Source of the DNA: Agromyces sp. Soil535
GTDB taxonomy: Bacteria > Actinomycetota > Actinomycetes > Actinomycetales > Microbacteriaceae
Length of the DNA stretch: 64,000 nucleotides
Assembly: GCF_001428255.1 (NCBI RefSeq)
Contig: NZ_LMRW01000023.1
Location: 62,309 to 126,308, forward strand
Direction: 5' to 3'
Shown here: positions 1 through 9,062 of the stretch, piece after piece
How the letters are laid out: the number at the start of each line of letters is the position of its first letter
How positions within the stretch are numbered: the stretch's first letter is position 1
Notes under the pieces: model-generated
Database searches by the model: none
What the model was told of the DNA's origin: nothing
The model's input: the letters and a program-made list of their open reading frames with translations, nothing else
Position numbers and translations under genes: made by a program

Positions 1-2
1 CC

Positions 3-74
3 GACCTCGAGCTCGGCCGCCGCCGCGACGACGACCTCGCAAACGCATACCGACGGTGGCTCCACACGGCTTGA
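3..74 (+). CDS. C-terminal end of an unidentified protein (partial, cut by the window edge)
   Basis: An open frame runs from the window edge to a TGA at 72-74 and encodes about 23 residues ending in AYRRWLHTA. It is rich in Arg and Asp. No motif is recognisable. It stops 36 bases before the left copy of the long direct repeat, so it may be the last part of a gene next to the recombination site. It could equally be a chance frame, because the visible part is very short. Confidence 0.3.
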   Translation, partial: DLELGRRRDDDLANAYRRWLHTA

Positions 75-110
75 CAGCCAATAGGAGCGTCATCACATCC
101 CACTTCGATG

Positions 111-323
111 ACTTGATCCGCGCACGTTTATTCAACACTTTTGATCCAAGATCACCCGAGATCGCTCGAGCTGAGCGCATAGGATCGAAGAACTGAAAGC
201 CATTGTCGGGCAAGGAATTCCTGATCAACTCGAGATCGGTCGAGGGTTCCGCTGGTTGGGCGAGACGAAGGATCCGAGGCGAGGAGATCCATCGGTCACG
301 GGTTCAAGTCCCGTCCGCCCTAC
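111..323 (+). repeat. Long direct repeat, left copy (attL/attR-like), ending in a tRNA 3' part
   Basis: This 213-bp stretch has a second copy at 60571-60783. Shared blocks lie at the same offset of 60,460 bases throughout: the ACTTGAT...CAACACTTTTGA block at its left end, CAAGGAA(T/C)TCCTGATCA near its middle, and the tRNA 3' part at its right end. The middle parts have drifted but show no net insertion or deletion. Two direct copies ending in a tRNA 3' end are what site-specific integration at a tRNA gene leaves behind. No integrase gene is visible in the window. Confidence 0.7.
280..323 (+). pseudogene. tRNA 3' fragment (anticodon-stem side, T arm and acceptor strand), left copy
   Basis: The segment contains a T arm (ACGGG, loop TTCAAGT, CCCGT) followed by an acceptor strand CCGCCCT and a terminal AC. 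It is preceded by an ATCC of the kind that closes an anticodon stem. There is no D arm or anticodon upstream, so this is not a functional tRNA. The tail resembles that of elongator tRNA-Met, but without the anticodon this identity is only a guess. The same sequence recurs at 60740-60783. Confidence 0.7.
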
Positions 324-626
324 GGAAACCTGCCTCTGATCAGGGTGTTCGCCGTCAGGGCCATGTCCGATTCCCTGCACGCATATTCGTTTTCTGCCGT
401 GATTTTGAAGGTATTCGGCGGGCTTGGAGTGACCTCGGGTCGGCTGCGAGATCGAGCCCTTCGCGCCGACCGGGCGGCACGAGTCCCTGATGCGGCACCG
501 AGCCAGACTGGATTAATATTCCGCGTGTCGCGGCCATGTGAGATGGCAATCGGGGCCTGGCCCTTGAAAATCGTCTCGTAGAAGGTCCGCCAAACGATCC
601 TTCAGCGGGTCGAATTGCCCAGGGCC
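324..626. other. Non-coding stretch between the left tRNA fragment and the nickel transporter gene
   Basis: No open frame here has convincing coding character or a recognisable product. The frames present are short and overlap each other on both strands. The stretch lies downstream of the urease operon, and I see no strong hairpin terminator in it. It may be decayed DNA next to the recombination site. Confidence 0.4.
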
Positions 627-1733
627 TTACTTCTGGCGCGGTCGCCGCCATACGACAAGAGCGCCGAGCCACATGATGATCAGGCCACCGGCGATTCCGA
701 ACCCGATCACGTTGAGGTCCAAGCTGGCTGCTAGCTGCCACACGCCGCCGTCGAGACCGAGTTCATGGCCGAACATCGCGACAAGCTCGGTGGTTCCGAC
801 TGCGACGGCAACGATGACGGAGATCGCGGTGATGGCCAGGTTGTACCGAAGCTTGCGTGCGCCGTCGGCGAACGCCCAACCGTACGCGTAGCGCATCACC
901 AGTCCGTCGGCGGTGTCCAGGAGGGACATGCCCGCGGCAAAGAGGAGCGGTAACGCTAGCAGGGTGTACCACGCGACACCGGATGCGGTGCTGGTTCCTG
1001 CAAGGACCAGCAAGCCCACCTCGGTTGCCGTGTCGAATCCGAAGCCGAAGAGCACACCGAGCGGATACATCTGCCAGGGTGCGCGGATCGCTTGCATCAC
1101 CGGTGCGAAGAGACGGGTTAGGGGGCCGCGGCTCGTCGCGTGCTCTTCCACCTGAGTCATCGTCATCTCACCGGAGCGCACGTGCCGATATGTTCGCCAC
1201 GTCGATGCCAGCAGGACGACGTTGATTGCCGCAATGATTTCCAGGAACAGGCCCGACACGGTCGTGCCCACGGTGCCGGTGACCTGGTGTAGCGCGGAGT
1301 TGTCGTCTCGGAGCGGACCGGCCAAAGCACCCACGCCGAGCGCGAGAAGCACCACGAACGCCAGCACGACCGTGGAATGGCCTAGGGAGAACCAGAACCC
1401 CACCGACACGGGCTTCTTGCCGTCATTGAGCAGCTTCCGGGTGGTGTTGTCGATCGCCGCTATATGGTCGGCGTCGAACGCGTGCCGTAGGCCCAGGACG
1501 TAGGCGGTGAGCCCCACCCCGACACTGAGGGACGCGCTGGCACCCGCTTCTCGCCCACCTTGTGCCAGAAGGAGACTGAACCCCGCGAGATGGAGGGCCA
1601 GAATGGCCCCAACCATCCCCACGAGAGAGAGGCCGGTTCCGTGGCGATGAGAACGCGTTGACGCGGCGGCGTTGCTGCTCGCCGTCGTCGACATCAGACG
1701 TAGCGCCTCCGCGCCCGTGGAAAGACGAGTCAA
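627..1733 (-). CDS. NiCoT-family nickel/cobalt transporter (HoxN/NixA type)
   Basis: This is a predicted integral membrane permease of 368 residues that imports Ni2+ (or Co2+) across the cytoplasmic membrane. It carries the family signature RHAFDADHIAAIDNTTR, which includes the HxxxxDH metal motif, and several long hydrophobic segments. It is the last gene of the urease operon, and its ATG overlaps the ureD stop by four bases (ATGA), which supports this start over a Met 13 residues further in. Urease needs two nickel ions per active site, so placement with ureABCFGD points to nickel rather than cobalt as substrate. The specificity is inferred from context. Confidence 0.9.
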   Translation of the reverse strand: MTRLSTGAEALRLMSTTASSNAAASTRSHRHGTGLSLVGMVGAILALHLAGFSLLLAQGGREAGASASLSVGVGLTAYVLGLRHAFDADHIAAIDNTTRKLLNDGKKPVSVGFWFSLGHSTVVLAFVVLLALGVGALAGPLRDDNSALHQVTGTVGTTVSGLFLEIIAAINVVLLASTWRTYRHVRSGEMTMTQVEEHATSRGPLTRLFAPVMQAIRAPWQMYPLGVLFGFGFDTATEVGLLVLAGTSTASGVAWYTLLALPLLFAAGMSLLDTADGLVMRYAYGWAFADGARKLRYNLAITAISVIVAVAVGTTELVAMFGHELGLDGGVWQLAASLDLNVIGFGIAGGLIIMWLGALVVWRRPRQK

Positions 1734-2515
1734 TCGACTGCCCTGACCGAGTCAACCCCTCGAGGCGAGGACAGCCCTCCTGCCGTGATAGGCACGGCAA
1801 TGGTCACGGGGGACCCCGCAGATGACTTGGCTCTTTCCGACCACGTCGCCCAGACGTGATCCATTGGCGACTCGTGCGTGAGGTTGCCTAAGTGTCTTGC
1901 CACGCCCCCGGGCTGGTCGAGCAGCATCGCACCAGGCTCGGGGTCGGGGCGAAATCCGACCGCGATGACCGCGTCCAGCACTCGCGCCGAGCCCAATATG
2001 CCTGGCTCAGGGAAGGATCCGTCGACGTCGAGGTCCTCGTTGAGCACGGGGCCGTCGGGATCCGTGATCGAGACGTGGGACTTGAGGCTCCCACCCGTCT
2101 CACCCTGCCGACCCAGCACGATGGTCTCCCGGATGACAGCGCATCCACCCTTATCAAGGTGAATCTGTATGCGGCGCTCGACGCGTGCGCCCTCGGCGAC
2201 GACCAGCGGCAAGGCACGCCACAGGAGAGTTCCCCCAGATCTGACCCGCACATCGAGCGTCCATTGAGAAGCCGACCGCGGAGCGCGAAAGGCGACCATG
2301 CCGCCGACGTCTTCGAGTTCAAGGGTGCAGTCGGGCCCGACGTCCACCTCGACGTGAACGAGGTCGCCGCCGAGGAGGAGCATGCCGGCAGCGCTGAGAG
2401 CAACGTGCGCGGTGCAGGAGGTCCGTCCCACAAGCCGCGGAGCCAGCGCGCCGACCACCAAGTCGACGTGCGCCCGGGGATGCCCGGCCCGCACCGCGAT
2501 CCGCGTCGTCGTCAT
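1730..2515 (-). CDS. ureD: Urease accessory protein UreD (UreH)
   Basis: This 261-residue protein matches UreD, the scaffold that binds apo-urease and with UreF and UreG delivers nickel to the active site. Family features include the ARVERR segment and the conserved [11 protein letters not shown] stretch near the middle. Length is normal for UreD. The start overlaps the ureG stop by four bases and the stop overlaps the nickel transporter start by four bases, so translation of all three is probably coupled. The gene order ureA-B-C-F-G-D is the usual actinobacterial one. Confidence 0.92.
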   Translation of the reverse strand: MTTTRIAVRAGHPRAHVDLVVGALAPRLVGRTSCTAHVALSAAGMLLLGGDLVHVEVDVGPDCTLELEDVGGMVAFRAPRSASQWTLDVRVRSGGTLLWRALPLVVAEGARVERRIQIHLDKGGCAVIRETIVLGRQGETGGSLKSHVSITDPDGPVLNEDLDVDGSFPEPGILGSARVLDAVIAVGFRPDPEPGAMLLDQPGGVARHLGNLTHESPMDHVWATWSERAKSSAGSPVTIAVPITAGGLSSPRGVDSVRAVD

Positions 2516-3303
2516 TTCCGAGTGTCGGAATGCGAGCGGACTTGATGTGGCGCACTCGAGTGGTGCTCGTCCCCGCTCTTCTCGTCGTGGGTGTGGACGA
2601 AGCCGCCTTCAGGGTGCTCTTCGTCGGCGTGGAAGTGTGGCGCCATCGGCCCGGGGTCCTGAGGCACGTGCGTGCCGCGTCGGTGGCTATCGAGAACGCT
2701 GAGCACCCAGGCGCGCAGCGCAGCGATGGACGCGACGTCCGAGCGGGACAGCGCCAGGACTGCCCGGCCGTCTCGCGCCGCAGACGCGTCCGCCACCATC
2801 TGCGGAACGTCGACCCCCACGTAGGGGGCAAGGTCGGTCTTGTTGACCACCAGCAGGTCGGCTCGGCCGATGCCCGGGCCGCCCTTGCGGGCCACGTCGC
2901 CGCCACCAGCGACATCGAGCACGAAGATCTGCGCGTCGACCAGCGCCGGTGAGAACGTCGCGGTGAGGTTGTCGCCACCGGACTCGATGAGCACGACATC
3001 GAGGGGGGCGAAGTCACGCTCGAGGTCTTCGGCGGCGAGCAGATTCGTGGTGATGTCATCGCGGATCGCGGTGTGCGGGCACGCGCCGGTCTCGACGGCA
3101 CGGATGCGCTCCGGCTCGAGAACGCCGGCGGAGCGGAGGAATCGAGCGTCTTCGTCGGTGTAGATGTCATTGGTAATGACGCCGAGTCTGAGCTCGTCGG
3201 CGAGGGAGCGGCACACGGTAGCGATGAGCGAGGACTTGCCGGTTCCCACGGGTCCGGCGACGCCGAGTCGAAGAGCGCGGTTCGCGGCGGTGATGTCAGG
3301 CAC
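2512..3303 (-). CDS. ureG: Urease accessory GTPase UreG with a histidine-rich C-terminal tail
   Basis: UreG is a SIMIBI-class GTPase that couples GTP hydrolysis to nickel insertion into urease. The P-loop GPVGTGKSS lies at residues 17-25 and the nickel-binding CPH motif at 75-77. The segments ESGGDN and NKTD (base specificity) follow in the expected order. The protein has 263 residues, longer than the roughly 200-230 of many homologues. The excess is a C-terminal tail from about residue 224 with nine histidines, which probably stores or buffers nickel. The start overlaps the end of ureF by eight bases. Confidence 0.94.
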   Translation of the reverse strand: MPDITAANRALRLGVAGPVGTGKSSLIATVCRSLADELRLGVITNDIYTDEDARFLRSAGVLEPERIRAVETGACPHTAIRDDITTNLLAAEDLERDFAPLDVVLIESGGDNLTATFSPALVDAQIFVLDVAGGGDVARKGGPGIGRADLLVVNKTDLAPYVGVDVPQMVADASAARDGRAVLALSRSDVASIAALRAWVLSVLDSHRRGTHVPQDPGPMAPHFHADEEHPEGGFVHTHDEKSGDEHHSSAPHQVRSHSDTRK

Positions 3304-3961
3304 GGAAGAGTCTCCTGGTGGTCAGGGCATGGGCTTCCGACCATGCCTCGCTTTGCGGCGCACTCGCCGCGGGGATCTGGTGGGCAGATGTGATGCTCGA
3401 CACTGCGGCGACGTGCGGCTCGATCGATGAGCAGGCTTCGAGCACCATCGCGACACCGTGCGCGGGATCGCCGGGTTCGAGCTTGAGGAGCGCGGCCACG
3501 GCGCATGCCATGTCGTCGTAGACCGTGAGCCGGACCAGGCTCTCGGCATCGATTCCCGCGTGTGCGGCGATCGCACCGAGCACGAGCGGCCGCGGCGGGG
3601 ACTCGTCGAGGTCGTCGAGCGAGGATCGCACTTCGGGCCAGATCCGCCCGGCAAGCCGAAGAAGGCCGCGTCCGAGATACTTCGAGGCATCACGGATCGC
3701 GCGGCTCGGCGTGCGCGCAGCCCATGCCCGCTCGATCGATGCCATCGGGATGCAGTCGAGCGCCGCGTGCCGGGCGAGCACCGCGGTGCCGGCATCCACC
3801 ATGCCCGTCGTCCGCGCTCTGGCACGCAGGAATGCGGGCACGTCCGCGACCGGCATCCCCGCCAGCAGCGCCGGCTCCACCCCCGACGACTGCGCATGAC
3901 CGCCGCTAGGGAGGCGCGCATCCGCCAGCAGCAGGCTGATCGTGTGCGGTGACGGCTGCAT
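3296..3961 (-). CDS. ureF: Urease accessory protein UreF
   Basis: UreF (221 residues, mostly helical) bridges UreD and UreG in the urease activation complex and regulates the UreG GTPase. The N-terminal [18 protein letters not shown] segment is the typical UreF opening (Asp-x-x-Leu-Pro-x-Gly-x-x-x-x-S-x-G). The ATG shares one base with the ureC TGA (TGATG), so no other start is needed. Its 3' end overlaps ureG. Length and position match the family. Confidence 0.9.
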   Translation of the reverse strand: MQPSPHTISLLLADARLPSGGHAQSSGVEPALLAGMPVADVPAFLRARARTTGMVDAGTAVLARHAALDCIPMASIERAWAARTPSRAIRDASKYLGRGLLRLAGRIWPEVRSSLDDLDESPPRPLVLGAIAAHAGIDAESLVRLTVYDDMACAVAALLKLEPGDPAHGVAMVLEACSSIEPHVAAVSSITSAHQIPAASAPQSEAWSEAHALTTRRLFRA

Positions 3962-5658
3962 CAGAAGAGGTTGTACAGCTGGGCGAGGGGGAGGGATGCC
4001 GCGGGCGCCGGTTCAACGTCTTCGCCGTCGATCGCGATCTCGAACGTGTCGGGACGAATGCGGATCGCCGGCCGAACGTCGTTGTTCTTCATGTCGGCCT
4101 TGCCGATATGACGCGTGGGCTCGACCGCGGCCAGTCGACGACGCAGGCCGAGCGTCTCGGCGAGGCCGGCATCGAGCGCCGCAGGCGAGACGTAGGTCAC
4201 CGACAGGTCTGCCCCGATCGTGTCACCGAAGGACGGTCGCATCATCACGGGCTGGGGCGTCGGGATGGAGGCGTTCGGGTCGCCGAGCGCCGCCCACGCG
4301 ATCGCGCCGCCCTTGATGACAACGGCAGGCCGGACACCGAAGAACTTCGGGTCCCACACAACGAGGTCAGCCAGCCTGCCGACCTCGATCGACCCCACGT
4401 CGTACGCGATCCCGTGAGCGATCGCGGGGTTGATCGTGTATTTCGCCACATAACGACGCGCGCGCTCGTTGTCTGCCGGCATCCCGCCGCCCAACGGGCC
4501 GCGACGGTGTTTCATGACGTGCGCGACCTGCCAGGTGCGCGTGACCACTTCGCCGATCCGGCCCATCGCCTGCGCGTCGGACGAGGTCACCGACAGGGCT
4601 CCGATGTCGTGAAGGATGTCTTCCGCGGCGATCGTGGTGGCACGGATGCGCGACTCGGCGAACGCGAGGTCCTCCGGCACCGCCGGGTTGAGGTGATGGC
4701 AGACCATCAGCATGTCGAGGTGCTCGGCGACCGTGTTGACGGTGTGAGGGAGCGTCGGGTTCGTGGAACCGGGGATCACGTTGGACAGCCCTGCGATCGA
4801 GAGGATGTCGGGGGCGTGACCGCCGCCGGCGCCTTCGACGTGGAACGCGTGGATCGATCGGCCGCCCATCGCCGCGATCGTGGACTCGACGAATCCCGCC
4901 TCGTTCAGCGAGTCCGAGTGCAGCGCGACCTGCAGTCCCCAGTCCTCGGCCGCACGCAATGACGCGTCGATCGCGGCGGGGGAGGAGCCCCAGTCCTCGT
5001 GCACCTTGTAGCCAGCGGCGCCACCGAGAGCCTGCTCCTTCAGTGCGGCCATCGACACCGTATTGCCCTTGCCGAGCAGCAGGACGTTGATGGGCAGGGG
5101 ATCGAGCGCACGGTGCATGGCTGACAGATGCCACGCCCCCGGGGTGACCGTCGTCGCCTTGGACCCCTCCGAGGGCCCCGTGCCGCCGCCCACGATCGTC
5201 GTGATCCCGGTGGCGAGGGCCTCGTGGATCTGCGAGGGCGAGAGCAGATGGACGTGCGAGTCGATGGCGCCTGCGGTGACGATGCGTCCCTCACCGGAGA
5301 TGACATCCGTGGACGGCCCGATGATCATGTCGATGCCGTCGCTGATGTCGGGATTGCCCGCATGCCCGATCCCGACGATGCGACCATCTCGGATGCCGAT
5401 ATCGGCGCGGATGATGCCCCACCAGTCCAGGATGATCGCGTTCGTGATGACCGTGTCGAGGGCGCCGTCCGCTCGCGTCGTCGTCGCCTGCGCCATGGAC
5501 TCGCGGATCGACTTGCCGCCGCCGAAGACGGCCTCCTCGCCGCCGACGGTGAGGTCGCGCTCGATCTGGATCCACAGGTCGGTGTCGCCCAGCCGCACCT
5601 CGTCTCCTACCGTCGGCCCGTAGATCGCTGCGTACCGTGATCGGTCAAGCCAGACCAT
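3961..5658 (-). CDS. ureC: Urease alpha subunit (catalytic)
   Basis: UreC carries the nickel active site that hydrolyses urea to ammonia and carbamate. From the ATG at 5658 it has 565 residues, the normal length; an open frame extends 51 codons further upstream but that part has no urease homology and runs through ureB. Active-site residues appear one position later than in the Klebsiella enzyme: His135 and His137 (HVH), carbamylated Lys218 (GYKVHED), His247, His273, flap Cys320-His321 (MVCHHL) and Asp361. All are present, so the enzyme should be active. It overlaps ureB by 14 bases. Confidence 0.96.
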   Translation of the reverse strand: MVWLDRSRYAAIYGPTVGDEVRLGDTDLWIQIERDLTVGGEEAVFGGGKSIRESMAQATTTRADGALDTVITNAIILDWWGIIRADIGIRDGRIVGIGHAGNPDISDGIDMIIGPSTDVISGEGRIVTAGAIDSHVHLLSPSQIHEALATGITTIVGGGTGPSEGSKATTVTPGAWHLSAMHRALDPLPINVLLLGKGNTVSMAALKEQALGGAAGYKVHEDWGSSPAAIDASLRAAEDWGLQVALHSDSLNEAGFVESTIAAMGGRSIHAFHVEGAGGGHAPDILSIAGLSNVIPGSTNPTLPHTVNTVAEHLDMLMVCHHLNPAVPEDLAFAESRIRATTIAAEDILHDIGALSVTSSDAQAMGRIGEVVTRTWQVAHVMKHRRGPLGGGMPADNERARRYVAKYTINPAIAHGIAYDVGSIEVGRLADLVVWDPKFFGVRPAVVIKGGAIAWAALGDPNASIPTPQPVMMRPSFGDTIGADLSVTYVSPAALDAGLAETLGLRRRLAAVEPTRHIGKADMKNNDVRPAIRIRPDTFEIAIDGEDVEPAPAASLPLAQLYNLF

Positions 5659-5995
5659 GGAGCAGCTCCTGTCCGTCGGTCTTGATCTGGATGCCCGGAA
5701 CCCGGCGCGCCCCGCGCAGTGCCACGGCGTCAAGCGCCCGCGACGCGCCCGGCTCGAAGCGCTGCGACGTCCCGGAGGGGATGTCGAGGCGGAATCCGTG
5801 TGCGAGGGCACGGTCGAACTCGAGGGCTCCGTTCACGTCAGGGAGGTGGATGTGAGAACCGATCTGGATCGGGCGATCACCCGTGTTCACGAACACGAGC
5901 CGGATGCGCTCGGCCTCGCTGCGATCGGCGTTGAGCTCGATGCGCCCCGGTTGGATTTGGTAGGCGCCAGGGCCATGCGAGGAAGCGGATGTCAC
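5645..5995 (-). CDS. ureB: Urease beta subunit
   Basis: This is the 116-residue structural beta subunit that packs with UreA and UreC to form the (ABC)3 urease core. It opens with PGAYQIQPG and continues with [15 protein letters not shown] and the FEPG segment near the C-terminus, all conserved in UreB. Here beta is a separate gene, unlike the fused forms of some bacteria. It sits nine bases downstream of ureA and overlaps the start of ureC. Confidence 0.95.
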   Translation of the reverse strand: MTSASSHGPGAYQIQPGRIELNADRSEAERIRLVFVNTGDRPIQIGSHIHLPDVNGALEFDRALAHGFRLDIPSGTSQRFEPGASRALDAVALRGARRVPGIQIKTDGQELLHGLA

Positions 5996-6004
5996 GGCGA
6001 CTCC

Positions 6005-6307
6005 TCAGTCGATCGGGTGGTGGACGGTGATGAGCTTGCGACCATCCGGGAACGTCGCCTCGACCTGAACGTCGGCGAGCATTTCAGGAACGCCCGGCAT
6101 CACCTGATCACGCTTGAGCACGGCGCGGCCCTCCTGCATCAGCTCGGCGACGCCATGTCCTTCTCTGGCCCGTTCGATGACCCAGGACGACAGCAGAGCG
6201 ACAGTCTCGGGGTGGTTGAGCAGGATGCCCCGCTCGAGCCGGTCGCGCGCGACCATCGCAGCGACCGACAGCAGGAGCTTCTCGGTTTCGGCGGGAGTGA
6301 AGTGCAT
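6005..6307 (-). CDS. ureA: Urease gamma subunit
   Basis: This 100-residue structural gamma subunit is the first gene of the urease operon. It has the family opening (M-x-x-TPxExEKLLL) and the conserved LNHPE(T)xAL and [18 protein letters not shown] segments. An AGGCC-type weak ribosome site precedes the ATG. The operon reads leftwards as ureA-B-C-F-G-D and the nickel carrier, divergent from the urea importer. Confidence 0.95.
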   Translation of the reverse strand: MHFTPAETEKLLLSVAAMVARDRLERGILLNHPETVALLSSWVIERAREGHGVAELMQEGRAVLKRDQVMPGVPEMLADVQVEATFPDGRKLITVHHPID

Positions 6308-6771
6308 TCGGGCCTCCGGCGGGTGATGTCAGAAGTGTGCCATATCGAGCCCATTCGCCGGAGGTCCTCGCCCGCCTGATCCCCCGCATTCGATCATGAA
6401 AGCCCGGAATTACGCCGCTTGTGCCTTGAAGCCCGGCTGATGGTTAACAGAATCGGAACAATCGAGAAATGTCAGAGTAATGCCACGGTCCCATGCTGGC
6501 ACTACCGCAGCAGTCGGCGATCACCTTCCGCCGATCCATACCGGCATGCGAGGCCCGGCACCATCCGACATCGAGACGCACGCACCACCGGCCCACCCCC
6601 TGCGCCACGCCCTGATTCACCGATCAGCCCGTTCCGTCACTCCCTCGGCACGCCCTCCTTCGGCGTCCCCCGGAATGGTGCCGGGGCGACGGCGTCATTC
6701 GGCGTGCCTGCAGGACGCAGCACCCAACCCGAGAACGCATCACCCTGCATCACACAGAAACGGAGATCCAC
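6308..6771. other. Divergent regulatory region between the urease and urea-transport operons
   Basis: This 464-bp gap separates ureA (minus) from urtA (plus) and must hold both promoters. It is less GC-rich around 6410-6480, where a GlnR-like site array is found. The part from 6540 to 6770 contains short frames on both strands but nothing that looks like a gene. A good ribosome site (GGAG) lies seven bases before the urtA ATG. Confidence 0.6.
6444..6481. promoter_or_regulatory. Putative GlnR-binding array (nitrogen control)
   Basis: Four pentamers are spaced exactly 11 bp apart: TTAAC (6444), GGAAC (6455), GAAAT (6466) and GTAAT (6477). The actinobacterial GlnR box is gTnAC-N6-GaAAC, also with 11-bp phasing. 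The first pair differs from it at one base in each half. GlnR is known to control urease and urea transport genes in actinobacteria. The site is 137 bp before ureA and about 290 bp before urtA. No binding test exists for this sequence; the call rests on spacing and context. Confidence 0.5.
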
Positions 6772-8079
6772 ATGAAAGCGACACGAACTCGAAGGGCGCG
6801 CAGCCTGCTGGCCGTCCCCGCCCTCGCGGCGGCGGCGGCCCTCGTGCTCGCCGGCTGCGGTTCCCGCGCCGGCGACTCCGCGGAGCCGACCGAATCCGGC
6901 GCCGCGGCGTCCGAGAGCTGCATCGACACGTCCGGCGACACGATCAAGCTCGGCTTCCTCAACTCTCTGACCGGTGGCATGGCGATCTCGGAGCAGACCG
7001 TCTCCAATGTCCTGCACATGGCCGCGGACGAGATCAACGCCGACGGCGGCATCCTCGGCAAGCAGATCGAGTACGTCCAGGAAGACGGCGCCACCGACTG
7101 GCCGACCTTCGCGGAGAAGACGGAGAAGCTGCTCACTCAGGACTGCGTCGCCGCGATCTTCGGCGGCTGGACCTCGTCGTCCCGCAAGGCGGTCAAGCCG
7201 GTCGTCGAAGAGAACAAGGGCCTGTTCTTCTACCCAGTGCAGTACGAGGGCCTCGAGTCGTCGCCGAACATCTACTACACCGGTGCGACCACGAATCAGC
7301 AGATCATCCCCGCGATGGACTACCTCGCCGCGCAGGGCGTGAAGACGCTGTTCCTGGCGGGCTCCGACTACGTGTTCCCGCGCACCGCGAACGCGATCAT
7401 CAAGCTGTACGCCGCCGAACTCGGGATCGAGATCGTCGGCGAGGAGTACGTGCCCCTCGACAAGGATGACTGGACCACTCAGGTGTCGAAGATCGTCGCG
7501 GCGGACCCGGACTTCGTCTTCAACACGATCAACGGCTCGTCGAACGTCGGCTTCATCAAGGCGTACTACGACGCCGGTCTCACCCCGGAGACGACGCCGA
7601 TCATCTCGGTGTCGATCGCCGAGGAGGAGGCGCCGGCCATGGGTCACGAGGTCACCGGCAACTACGCGTCGTGGAACTACTTCCAGTCGCTCGGGACCCC
7701 CAACAATCCGGGCTTCATCGAGCGCTGGCAGGCGTACCCCGACAGCAGCGGGGTGACCTCCGACCCGATGGAGGCCGCGTACATCTCGCTGTACCTCTAC
7801 AAGGCTCTGGCCGAGGCGGCCGGTTCGTTCGACGTCGACGAGATCAATGCCGCCGCTGCGGAAGGCGGAATCACCGTCGACGCGCCGGAGGGCGTCGTCA
7901 CGCTGGACGGCGAGAACCACCACATCTCCAAGCCGGGCAACATCGGCAGGATCAACGCCGACAACCAGTTCGACATCGTCTGGTCGTCCGACGGCTTTAT
8001 CGATCCTGACCCGTACCTCGAGGGGTATGACTGGTTCCCCGCCGACGTCCGCGATGCTCTCGTAGCCGCCGCGGGCTGA
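6772..8079 (+). CDS. urtA: Urea ABC transporter substrate-binding lipoprotein UrtA
   Basis: UrtA is the extracellular receptor that captures urea for the Urt importer. It has 435 residues with a lipoprotein signal: an Arg-rich start, a hydrophobic stretch and the lipobox LAGC, so Cys29 should be lipidated. The mature part is a type I periplasmic-binding fold as in branched-chain amino acid receptors, with UrtA-type segments such as GGWTSSSRKAVKPV and FFYPVQYEG. The ATG follows a GGAG ribosome site. It opens the urtABCDE operon, divergent from urease, so uptake and hydrolysis of urea are neighbours. Confidence 0.94.
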   Translation: MKATRTRRARSLLAVPALAAAAALVLAGCGSRAGDSAEPTESGAAASESCIDTSGDTIKLGFLNSLTGGMAISEQTVSNVLHMAADEINADGGILGKQIEYVQEDGATDWPTFAEKTEKLLTQDCVAAIFGGWTSSSRKAVKPVVEENKGLFFYPVQYEGLESSPNIYYTGATTNQQIIPAMDYLAAQGVKTLFLAGSDYVFPRTANAIIKLYAAELGIEIVGEEYVPLDKDDWTTQVSKIVAADPDFVFNTINGSSNVGFIKAYYDAGLTPETTPIISVSIAEEEAPAMGHEVTGNYASWNYFQSLGTPNNPGFIERWQAYPDSSGVTSDPMEAAYISLYLYKALAEAAGSFDVDEINAAAAEGGITVDAPEGVVTLDGENHHISKPGNIGRINADNQFDIVWSSDGFIDPDPYLEGYDWFPADVRDALVAAAG

Positions 8080-8177
8080 TCGCCTACTGGGCGTGGTGTC
8101 CCGTGCCCACCCGGGTACGGGACCCCACGCTCCAGAACCGCCTCCAGAACTCCTCACCGTACAGAGAGCGACAGCAC

Positions 8178-9062
8178 GTGGATGCACTCATACCGCCGCT
8201 ATTGAACGGCACCGCGCTGGGTGCGCTCCTGCTGCTCGCAGCGCTCGGGCTCACCCTCACCTTCGGTCAGATGGGGGTGATCAATATGGCCCACGGCGAG
8301 TTCATCATGGCCGGTGCCTTCATCGCGTACCTGACCCAGCTGGTCTTCACCTCCAGCAACATCTCGATCGTGCTGGCGCTACCGCTCGCCTTCCTGGGCG
8401 CAGGCCTCCTCGGCCTCCTTCTGGAGGTCGGCATCATCCAGTGGATGTACCGACGGCCACTGGATACCCTCCTCGTCACGGTCGGGGTGAGTCTGATCCT
8501 GCAGCAGATCGCGTTGCAGATCTTCCCCGCCCAGGGCGTTCCCGTGGAGAGCCCAGGCTGGCTGGATGGGCAGGTGGACATCCTCGGCTATGCGTGGCCG
8601 CTTCGCCAGGTGTTCACGATCGTGCTCGCAGCCCTCTGCCTGGCTGCCCTGGCGGCCTGGCTCAAGTACACGTCCTTCGGACGCCGGATCCGAGCGACAG
8701 TCCAGAACCGGGACCTGGCCGAGACCAGCGGTATCCCTACCCGCACTGTCGACCGCATCACCTTCTTCGTCGGATCCGGCCTGGCCGGGCTCGCCGGTGT
8801 CGCCGCATCCTTGATCGGCGGCACGAATTCTCAAATGGGCACGCAGTACATCATCCCGGCCTTCCTTGTTGTCGTCGCCGGCGGCGTGGGCCAGATCAAG
8901 GGCACCGTCATCGCCGCGTGGGCTCTCGGCATCGCGTTGTCGTTCTTCGCCGATTGGACGACCGGAAGCATGGCACAAGTGCTCGCCTTCGTGCTCGTGG
9001 TGATCTTCCTTCAGTTCCGCCCACAGGGCCTGTTCACGGTCCGCACCAGGGGGTTGACATGA
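8178..9062 (+). CDS. urtB: Urea ABC transporter permease UrtB
   Basis: UrtB is one of two membrane subunits of the urea importer, homologous to LivH. The hydrophobic part starts with LLNGTALGALLLLAALGLTLTFGQMGVINMAHGEF, of which the GxxNxAHGE piece is a LivH/UrtB signature. I choose the GTG at 8178 (294 residues); an alternative GTG at 8103 would add 25 polar residues with no family counterpart. The stop overlaps the urtC start by four bases. UrtB in some bacteria has a long N-terminal domain that is absent here. Confidence 0.9.
   Translation: MDALIPPLLNGTALGALLLLAALGLTLTFGQMGVINMAHGEFIMAGAFIAYLTQLVFTSSNISIVLALPLAFLGAGLLGLLLEVGIIQWMYRRPLDTLLVTVGVSLILQQIALQIFPAQGVPVESPGWLDGQVDILGYAWPLRQVFTIVLAALCLAALAAWLKYTSFGRRIRATVQNRDLAETSGIPTRTVDRITFFVGSGLAGLAGVAASLIGGTNSQMGTQYIIPAFLVVVAGGVGQIKGTVIAAWALGIALSFFADWTTGSMAQVLAFVLVVIFLQFRPQGLFTVRTRGLT

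Noticed and set aside
280-323. An intact tRNA gene
   Set aside because: There is no acceptor 5' strand, D arm or anticodon loop upstream; only the 3' part exists.
3949-4962. A 337-codon plus-strand frame opposite ureC
   Set aside because: It is an antisense shadow of ureC caused by GC-rich third positions; its translation is Arg/Asp/Gly-rich without any motif.
6637-8187. A 516-codon minus-strand frame opposite urtA
   Set aside because: UrtA on the other strand has a lipobox, family motifs and a ribosome site; the antisense frame has none.
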